8,355 nt of DNA from Bacteroidales bacterium (GTDB lineage Bacteria > Bacteroidota > Bacteroidia > Bacteroidales > ML635J-15), in NCBI GenBank assembly GCA_028696755.1, contig JAQVGK010000130.1, positions 1 to 8,355 of the forward strand, in the 5' to 3' direction. The translations under genes and the position numbers were made by a program. Positions 1 to 5,837 of the stretch are shown in pieces. Under the pieces are notes generated by a model. The model was not told the origin of the DNA, made no database searches, and was given only the letters and a program-made list of their open reading frames with translations. Each line of letters opens with the position of its first letter. The stretch's first letter is position 1.

Positions 1-240
1 CAGCTGTCCCTGTTTTGACAAGGGGTAGGTTTTTAAAAATCATAAAACAAATACCGTAAGCGTCTGAATATCTGATAGTTACAATTTATATTGAACTAAA
101 TTTTATTTTTTGTCGGTTGATACTGTATTTTAATGTAAAATTTGGGTTATTAGTTAAAAAAACACGAGCAACAATTAGGAGAATAAAGCGATAATTGTTC
201 TACGAAGCGACGCGGGTTGGCCACGAAGAACCTTTAGCTC

Positions 241-295
241 GGCGAAGCCAAACGCCGGGCCAGCTCTGGCCTTGTGAACCTGCGAAGCAGCTCAC
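241..295. repeat. Cluster of three small hairpins, two with GAA loops
   Basis: Three adjacent hairpins are visible. At 241-249, GGC-GAA-GCC forms a three-pair stem with a GAA loop. At 258-271, GGCCAG and CTGGCC are perfect inverted arms separated by two bases, realistically a five-pair stem with a four-base loop. At 274-295, GTGA-AC-CTGC-GAA-GCAG-C-TCAC forms two stacked stems separated by a small asymmetric internal loop, again capped by GAA. The exact heptamer GCGAAGC occurs at 242-248 and 282-288 with different but complementary flanks. The function is unknown; such structures fit a repeat element or a folded transcript. Confidence 0.6.
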
Positions 296-329
296 GAACA
301 CCTTTGAAAATAAACTGTGGTGTGAGTAA

Positions 330-408
330 TTTTGAAACAAATAGAAATGTTGCAAAGCGCCGATAGTATCGGAGTTTCAGCTTTGCTTACAGTTCTTTTG
401 TTTCAAAA
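330..408. repeat. Nested three-tier inverted repeat
   Basis: Three sets of perfect inverted arms lie inside one another. The outer 12-base arms are TTTTGAAACAAA at 330-341 and TTTGTTTCAAAA at 397-408. The middle 7-base arms are GCAAAGC at 352-358 and GCTTTGC at 380-386. The inner arms are CCGATA at 360-365 and TATCGG at 367-372, with a single base between them, so the real hairpin would open a few pairs. The gaps between the outer and middle arms are 10 bases on each side. Folded, this gives one long interrupted stem of about 79 bases in DNA or RNA of either strand. It may be the core of a dispersed palindromic element. Confidence 0.65.
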
Positions 409-446
409 GAGCGGGGGGAAGGTTCGTTTCTTCTTGATTTCTTTGT

Positions 447-472
447 AACTTTCTTCATCAAGGAAGAAAGTT
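447..472. repeat. Perfect 10-bp hairpin with alternative upstream partner
   Basis: AACTTTCTTC at 447-456 and GAAGAAAGTT at 463-472 are perfect inverted arms around the six-base loop ATCAAG. The stem is AT-rich and the trailing T-run is only three bases, so it is not a convincing terminator. The loop sequence ATCAAG (457-462) is itself complementary to CTTGAT at 433-438, so a competing pairing could form. It sits at the right end of the palindrome-rich island and probably belongs to it. Confidence 0.5.
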
Positions 473-550
473 TGAATGAAAATTTTATAAAAGAACGATC
501 ACAATTATAACGTAAAAGCTTAACGACATTGCCATATATTTTATTAAAAC

Positions 551-589
551 AAGTCGGTTAATAAAGCTTTATATTAACCGACTTTTTTT
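551..589 (+). terminator. Strong Rho-independent terminator
   Basis: AAGTCGGTTAATA at 551-563 and TATTAACCGACTT at 572-584 form a perfect 13-base-pair stem around an eight-base loop. The stem is followed on the plus strand by a run of seven T residues at 583-589, the first two of which are also the end of the stem. This is a textbook intrinsic terminator for transcription coming from the left. On the minus strand the run following the stem is interrupted (TTGTTTT), so it might also work in reverse, but less strongly. It stands only about 25 bases before the promoter box of the surface-protein gene and insulates that gene from upstream transcription. No gene that it obviously terminates is visible in the window. 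Confidence 0.85.
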
Positions 590-612
590 ATTCAATACAT
601 ACAAATTTTTAT

Positions 613-620
613 TAAATTTG
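613..620 (+). promoter_or_regulatory. Bacteroidota-type -7 promoter box for the surface-protein gene
   Basis: TAAATTTG at 613-620 matches exactly the TAnnTTTG -7 consensus of the primary sigma factor of Bacteroidota. No clear TTG-type -33 element is present at the expected distance, where the sequence is T-rich and overlaps the end of the preceding terminator. A transcript starting roughly 6-8 bases after the box would have a leader of about 20 bases before the ATG at 646. It would also exclude the in-frame TTG at 625 as a useful start codon. No Shine-Dalgarno motif precedes the ATG, which is normal for the phylum. Confidence 0.55.
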
Positions 621-645
621 CTTATTGTTAGAAAAACTGAATATC

Positions 646-3600
646 ATGAAAATTGTACTCGCATTATTTGCTTTAGCACTGGCAACAACCGCTGTTTTTG
701 CCCAATCAACAACTTATTATACATTTGAGCAGGCTCTTGTTAACGACAATGTCCGCAGTCTCGAAGAAGATTTAACTGGCAATGTTTGGATTGGAACAAT
801 TGGCGGTATCACAATGTATGATGGAGTTGATTTTTACTCCTATACAACGACAGATGGACTTGGAGGAAATATTGTTTATGATATTCTTGCGCATAGCGAT
901 GGAAGCATTTATGCAGCTACCTCTGGCGGAATTTCAAAATGGAATGGATCAGTTTGGACTAACATGAATATGGGCTCTGGTTTGCCATCAAATACAATTT
1001 GGTGTGTTGAGGAAGATAGTAATGGTGATATTTGGGTTGGAACATCTGATGGAGGCGCTGCATTTTACGATGGCGTTGACTGGTTTGTATACAGCACTGG
1101 ACAAGGACTACCTTCGAGTGGAGTAAAAGATGTTTTAGTAGATCGTAGTGGTAATATCTGGTTTGCAACTGGAAACGGATTATCTGTTTACAATGGGGTG
1201 GCCTTCAAAAATTTTAATACGTCAACAGGATTACCTGGTACTATTGTAAATGAAGTCGTCCAATTGGCAAATGGAAATATCGCAGTAGCAACAAGTGGTG
1301 GAATTGGTATTTACAATTATTTTAACTGGTCGAACATAACAACTGCACAAGGATTGCCAACGGCAAATGTATTATGTATCAAAGAAGATGTTAGTCAAAA
1401 TTTGTGGGTTGGCACATCATCGGGACTGTCAAAATATGACGGAAGTGCTTTTACAACAGTCACTATAGCCGACGGACTTAGCAATACAATTCTAAATAAA
1501 CTTATTATTCTCAATGACGGAAATGGTAATATTGTTGTTGGTTCTCCTTTTAACGGAATAACAATATTCGATCAAAACGATGGATTTGAAATTATCCGCA
1601 CTAACAAAAACCTTGTTGACGATAATGTAAATGTGATTTTTACCGACAGCGATGATAATACTTGGATTGGAACTGATGGCGGATTAAATAAGGTTAACGA
1701 CCGCAACTGGAGAACTTTTAAAACAGCTGACGGTTTAAGTAGCAATAACATTACTGCGATACACGAAGATATAAATGGCAATATTTGGGTTGGAACAATT
1801 GATGGGGTTAATAAAATTAATGGTTTTACTATTACAGATTACAATTTAGCTGATGGTTTGACCAATTCTTACATTACTAGTATTACTTCAGATGCTGCTG
1901 GTGTTGTGTATGTTGCCACTCAAGACAAAGTAAACATTATTGATGCTGGTGTTGTAACTGGAAATATAAGCACGATAGATGGTTTGGCTGATAATAATGT
2001 AAAGCAAGTGCATTTCGAAAATGGCAGAATTTGGTATCTTACCGATGCAGCAATTCAGTATTTTGACGGTATAAGTTACGTGGATGCAACTGCTTTGGGT
2101 TGTGCCGAAAATCACAGCGCTTCTGGTGCAAAATGCCGAAACTCAGCTCCTGGCCAATATTTTGGAGATGACTACTCATTAAGATTTTATGATATTGCAA
2201 ACACCACATACAACTGTATTTTACATCCTTTTGCTGGAACATCAATGATAAACTCTATGGCGGAAATTGGTGCTTCGATTTTCTGCACATTCGAAAATGG
2301 TGATTTGCAATATTTCAATGGTGGATGGACTAATGTACCTCTTACATTCGATGCAAGTTGTGTCGAGGTTTATATGAATCCATATTATGTGTGGGTGGGC
2401 TCAACAGATCAAGGCGTAGCTAAAATTTGCCAATATTGTAGCGGTGCTGTTGACTATACATACAATCAGCCGACATGTTATGAAACAAGCAATGCATCAT
2501 TAATTATAAATTCTCCAGTCGGAAATTCATATTCTATTAATAATGGTGAGACTTGGCAGCCATCAAATACTTTTACTAATCTAAGTCCAGGTTATGTTCA
2601 TGTTTTGGTTAAAAGTATTACTACTGCTATAATTGCTGATGAAATAATTTATCTTGCACCTTATTCTGGAACTCCAGAAAGTGCTAATCTTACAATCTCT
2701 CAGATTCAATGCAATGGAACTAACTCGGGAGAAATAGTTCTGGATTTAAACGCTCCAGCAACATTTGAGTGGGAAAATGGAAATACCGCGCTACTTTCAC
2801 GAACTAACCTTTCTGCAAATACATATAGTGTTACTGTTGAAGATGCTTCGGGTTGCGCCATTGTTTTATCAAACCAAATTATTGAACCAGCTGTACTTGA
2901 TTTAGATTTGGATTTTGAAAATATAACTTGTAATTCTGCTGCAAATGGGTCGATTAGCCTTACAGTAAGTGGTGGAACTTTACCTTATTCTTATAACTGG
3001 AGTAATTCACTTACAACTGCGGCTATTACTAATCTTTTACCAAATACTTATTCATATACAGTTACCGATGGAAACGGATGTGCTTTAAATGGATCACAGA
3101 TTATTTCCGAACCAGATGCGATTACAGTTGATGAAGTGGTCAGTCATAATAGTTGTTTTGGTGAAACAAATGGATCAATTGATATTACTGTTACTGGAGG
3201 AACTATTCCTTACGACATTATTTGGATGCCAGCAGATTATGTTAATGGAGAAAATGATATTGTTAATGCCCCAGCAGGATCTTATTCTCTTGTTGTTGAG
3301 GATGGCAATGGTTGTACTTATACAAGCTCTTATAGCATCAACGAGCCTGATGGAATCGATATTCTCTCGGAAAATATTGTAAATGTTTATTGCCATGGCG
3401 AAAGTACCGGCGAAATTGATATTGAAGCCGAAGGTGGATTCGGAACTTTAAGTTACGAGTGGGTTAAACAAGGCACAGCGGAAACTTTTTCTACCGATCA
3501 AGATTTGCTAGATATTACTCATGGTACATACCATCTCACTATAACCGATGAAAACTTATGCGAGATTACTGCAACATACACCGTAAGCGAATCTCCAGAG

Positions 3601-5115
3601 CTAATTGCTTCTGCTGTTGTTACGCCAATTACTTGTGCCGGAAACGAGGATGGAGAGATAATGGCTTCTGCAATTGGGGGATCTGGCACTTATAGTGCTT
3701 ATTATTGGTATAATTCGGAAGATGAAATTATTGGCGTTTTACCTCATATTACTGGACTTGGTGCAGGTGATTTTTACGTTGTTGTTAGAGATAGTTATTA
3801 CTGCTATGATACTGCTTATGCAACACTAACACAAGCCGTTCCGCATGTTTACGAGATCGTATCAACCGACATGACTTGCAACGGTCTAAGCAACGGAACC
3901 ATTACGGTTACTGTTGATGGCGGGGCAGGAGCAGGTTTCGATTTTTCTTGGGAAGCTTCTATAGCTGGAAATACAAATATTGCTAACAATGTTGGAGCTG
4001 GTGTTTGGTCTGTTACAATTACAGATCCTACAGATTGTATCGAGATTCTCGAGGCCGAAGTTGAAGAACCCCAAATGCAAGACATTGGAGCTTTTGACCA
4101 ATACGGTTATATTTGTTATGGAAACACATTGGTTCTTAACCCTGGCGTTTTTAACTCCTATTCGTGGTCAACTGGAGTAAGTTCTGCAACAATCGAAGTA
4201 GAAAACGAAGACACTTATTTTGTTGAAGTTGTCAATGCCTCTGGTTGTCACCTTGGTGATACAATTCAGGTTATTGTTAGTACTGTATTTGATGATGAGG
4301 AAATAAATCTTGCATCTGTTGACAATTCTGGAAATGTTAAGCTTATGTGGGAAAAGACTCCTGGAGAAGGAACAGATTACTATAAAATTTATCGTGATGC
4401 CGGCGATGGATTTGAATATCTAGCTCAGCTCGATTATAATGATCCTGCAATTTACACAGATACCGATGTTGATACCGATACCGAATATTACAAGTATATG
4501 ATTAGTTCTGTTGACTCTTGCGGTTCGGAAAGTTCGCAGTCGCCGCTTCATCGTACTTGTTTACTCGATGTGGTTGCTGATAATAATGGGGCTTGTTGGC
4601 TTAACTGGGGTGAGTACGAAGGATTTTTCGTTGTTTATTATTTTATTGAAAGGGGCACAAGTCCTGCTAATCTTGAAGTAGTTGATTCTGTTTTGTACAA
4701 CGATTTTAATTGGGTAGAAATGAATCCAAACGAAGATGGCTCTTACTACAGAATCAAAGTTCGTAGAATCGATGGTTGTTCACCTGGTGATGGAAACTAC
4801 TACGACGAGGCATTTTCTAACATTGTATTCTGCGATAACTACACTGGAATTGTGAACAATGCAATTATAAATCCATCGGTTTATCCAAATCCATTCGACA
4901 ATCAAATACATGTGAATTTCTTCATGAATATCCCTGGCGAAATTAGTTACGAGATTGTAAATATGCTTGGACAGTCGATAGGAAATCTGGAGTTAGTAAG
5001 TGTTGATACTGGCGAACAAAACCTTACAATTTCTAATAACTTAGAATCGGGCATTTACATTTTAAGACTAAGTGTTGGAAACGAAATTCACAATATCCGC
5101 ATTATTAAAAAGTAA
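646..5115 (+). CDS. Giant T9SS-secreted surface protein: 14-blade Reg_prop propeller, SprB repeats, FnIII domains
   Basis: This 1489-residue protein is predicted to be exported by Sec and then across the outer membrane by the type IX system. I chose the ATG at 646 over the in-frame TTG at 625 because it begins directly with a signal peptide (MKIVLALFALALA..., likely cleaved after VFA near residue 19) and the promoter box lies at 613-620. Residues about 33-595 are propeller blades of the two-component-regulator (Reg_prop) type. Their IWVGT-like strands end at residues 51, 92, 133, 175, 216, 257, 300, 343, 384, 425, 466, about 507 (degenerate), 548 and 586. Residues about 605-1205 are SprB-like units, with first cysteines at 611, 689, 762, 837, 916, 997, 1078 and 1157. 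Two fibronectin-III-like domains follow (about 1218-1305 and 1305-1398). The end is a type A sorting domain from VYPNP (1412-1416) to IRIIKK. No kinase or enzymatic domain is seen. The role is probably adhesive or surface-binding; the ligand is unknown. The stop overlaps truA by one base. Confidence 0.9.
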   Translation: MKIVLALFALALATTAVFAQSTTYYTFEQALVNDNVRSLEEDLTGNVWIGTIGGITMYDGVDFYSYTTTDGLGGNIVYDILAHSDGSIYAATSGGISKWNGSVWTNMNMGSGLPSNTIWCVEEDSNGDIWVGTSDGGAAFYDGVDWFVYSTGQGLPSSGVKDVLVDRSGNIWFATGNGLSVYNGVAFKNFNTSTGLPGTIVNEVVQLANGNIAVATSGGIGIYNYFNWSNITTAQGLPTANVLCIKEDVSQNLWVGTSSGLSKYDGSAFTTVTIADGLSNTILNKLIILNDGNGNIVVGSPFNGITIFDQNDGFEIIRTNKNLVDDNVNVIFTDSDDNTWIGTDGGLNKVNDRNWRTFKTADGLSSNNITAIHEDINGNIWVGTIDGVNKINGFTITDYNLADGLTNSYITSITSDAAGVVYVATQDKVNIIDAGVVTGNISTIDGLADNNVKQVHFENGRIWYLTDAAIQYFDGISYVDATALGCAENHSASGAKCRNSAPGQYFGDDYSLRFYDIANTTYNCILHPFAGTSMINSMAEIGASIFCTFENGDLQYFNGGWTNVPLTFDASCVEVYMNPYYVWVGSTDQGVAKICQYCSGAVDYTYNQPTCYETSNASLIINSPVGNSYSINNGETWQPSNTFTNLSPGYVHVLVKSITTAIIADEIIYLAPYSGTPESANLTISQIQCNGTNSGEIVLDLNAPATFEWENGNTALLSRTNLSANTYSVTVEDASGCAIVLSNQIIEPAVLDLDLDFENITCNSAANGSISLTVSGGTLPYSYNWSNSLTTAAITNLLPNTYSYTVTDGNGCALNGSQIISEPDAITVDEVVSHNSCFGETNGSIDITVTGGTIPYDIIWMPADYVNGENDIVNAPAGSYSLVVEDGNGCTYTSSYSINEPDGIDILSENIVNVYCHGESTGEIDIEAEGGFGTLSYEWVKQGTAETFSTDQDLLDITHGTYHLTITDENLCEITATYTVSESPELIASAVVTPITCAGNEDGEIMASAIGGSGTYSAYYWYNSEDEIIGVLPHITGLGAGDFYVVVRDSYYCYDTAYATLTQAVPHVYEIVSTDMTCNGLSNGTITVTVDGGAGAGFDFSWEASIAGNTNIANNVGAGVWSVTITDPTDCIEILEAEVEEPQMQDIGAFDQYGYICYGNTLVLNPGVFNSYSWSTGVSSATIEVENEDTYFVEVVNASGCHLGDTIQVIVSTVFDDEEINLASVDNSGNVKLMWEKTPGEGTDYYKIYRDAGDGFEYLAQLDYNDPAIYTDTDVDTDTEYYKYMISSVDSCGSESSQSPLHRTCLLDVVADNNGACWLNWGEYEGFFVVYYFIERGTSPANLEVVDSVLYNDFNWVEMNPNEDGSYYRIKVRRIDGCSPGDGNYYDEAFSNIVFCDNYTGIVNNAIINPSVYPNPFDNQIHVNFFMNIPGEISYEIVNMLGQSIGNLELVSVDTGEQNLTISNNLESGIYILRLSVGNEIHNIRIIKK

Positions 5116-5837
5116 TGAGATATAAATTAAGTCTCTGTTATAAAGGAACAAATTATCATGGTTGGCAGCGTCAGCCCAATGCAATATCTGTGCAGCAGGT
5201 GCTGGAAGATAGTATAAATCTCATTTTTCGTGATAAGGTAGATGTTGTTGGTTGCGGTAGAACAGATACTGGAGTTCATGCCCGATTTTATGTTGCTCAC
5301 TTCGATTCGGAAATTATTTATAATGAAGAATCTTTGAGAAAGCTCAACCGTTATCTACCTTCAGATATTTCTATATTTAGCATAGAGCAAACTGATTCCG
5401 ACTTCCATGCACGATTTTCGGCAATTGAAAGGAGCTATGAGTATGTTATTACTCTAAAAAAAGATCCTTTTCTAAATGGATTTTCGTGGCAGCTTCATAA
5501 TAATTTGCGAGTAGATTTGATGCAGACAGCTATATCAAAGCTTTTTAACTATACCGATTTTACAAGCTTTAGTAAATTGCATACAGATGTAAACAATAAC
5601 AACTGTAAAATTATTGCAGCAGAAGTAGTTAGGGAAGATCATAAAATTCTCATCCGTATAAGTGCCGACAGATTTTTACGAAATATGGTAAGAGCTATAG
5701 TTGGAACGTTGGTGGAGGTTGGTCGCGAAAAGATTTCTATTGACGAATTTTGCAGAATTATCGAAGCGAAAAATCGGGGCGAAGCTGGTCAATCCGTTCC
5801 TGCCGATGGCCTATTTTTGGTAGATGTAAAGTATTAG
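5115..5837 (+). CDS. truA: tRNA pseudouridine(38-40) synthase TruA
   Basis: TruA converts uridines 38, 39 and 40 in the anticodon stem-loop of many tRNAs to pseudouridine in the cytoplasm. The 240-residue protein is complete, slightly shorter than the roughly 270-residue E. coli enzyme. The N-terminus has the family signature YKGTNYHGWQRQP (9-21). The catalytic motif GRTDTGVHA spans 48-56, with D51 as the nucleophilic aspartate. HARFSA (98-103) followed by RSYEYVI (106-112) matches the conserved segment containing the active-site tyrosine. FLRNMVR (187-193) and the C-terminal AGQSVPADGLFLVDV segment are also typical. The ATG shares its first base with the TAA of the preceding gene (TAATG), suggesting translational coupling and no promoter of its own. 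Its last four bases overlap the end of the convergent kinase gene. Confidence 0.96.
   Translation: MRYKLSLCYKGTNYHGWQRQPNAISVQQVLEDSINLIFRDKVDVVGCGRTDTGVHARFYVAHFDSEIIYNEESLRKLNRYLPSDISIFSIEQTDSDFHARFSAIERSYEYVITLKKDPFLNGFSWQLHNNLRVDLMQTAISKLFNYTDFTSFSKLHTDVNNNNCKIIAAEVVREDHKILIRISADRFLRNMVRAIVGTLVEVGREKISIDEFCRIIEAKNRGEAGQSVPADGLFLVDVKY

Larger units (their letters stand above)
203..472. repeat. Palindrome-rich intergenic island, probable dispersed repeat or structured RNA
   Basis: This stretch is denser in G+C than its AT-rich surroundings and packs several inverted repeats into about 270 bases. The pentamer CGAAG occurs four times within 85 bases (203, 224, 243, 283). An imperfect direct repeat, CACGAAGAACCTTT at 222-235 and CACGAACACCTTT at 293-305, brackets the first group of hairpins. 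It has no sustained reading frame: translations in either direction are broken by stops. From general knowledge, Bacteroidota genomes often carry multicopy intergenic palindromic elements with similar wording, such as a TTTGTTTCAAAA arm next to a CTTCATCAAGGAAG-type hairpin. That this is one of them is an inference from resemblance; copy number cannot be seen from one window. A structured non-coding RNA is the alternative. Confidence 0.5.
1..550. other. Gene-free left region containing a structured repeat island
   Basis: No convincing protein-coding gene is visible in these 550 bases on either strand. The first 180 bases are AT-rich and unremarkable, apart from a weak promoter-like pair (TTG at 117-119 and AAAATTTG at 137-144, plus strand). 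From about 200 to 475 the sequence becomes locally GC-rich and full of short palindromes, listed separately. From 480 to 550 it is AT-rich again and runs into a terminator. At the left edge two short open stretches could be the end or beginning of a neighbouring gene: plus-strand codons ending in TAA at 57-59, and a minus-strand ATG at 43-41 that stays open to the edge. Both are too short to call. The region separates the surface-protein operon from whatever lies to the left. Confidence 0.7.

Noticed and set aside
1..59. Short open frame ending in TAA at 57-59 (AVPVLTRGRFLKIIKQIP), possible end of an upstream gene
   Set aside because: It has only 18 residues and no recognisable family. A competing minus-strand ATG at 43-41 also stays open to the edge, so direction and reality cannot be decided.
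228..425. GAACCTT (228-234) and AAGGTTC (419-425) as terminal inverted repeats of a mobile element
   Set aside because: A 7-base match is expected by chance several times in a region this long. No flanking target duplication or transposase is visible.
625..645. In-frame TTG at 625 as the start of the surface protein
   Set aside because: It adds seven residues in front of a clean signal peptide that begins at the ATG at 646. The promoter box at 613-620 would also place transcription start at or after the TTG.
3089..3382. Overlapping open frames inside the surface-protein gene, for example 3089-3382 (+) and 3849-4085 (-)
   Set aside because: They lie entirely within the in-frame repeat domains and their translations are low-complexity with no family resemblance. 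They are shadows of the real frame.
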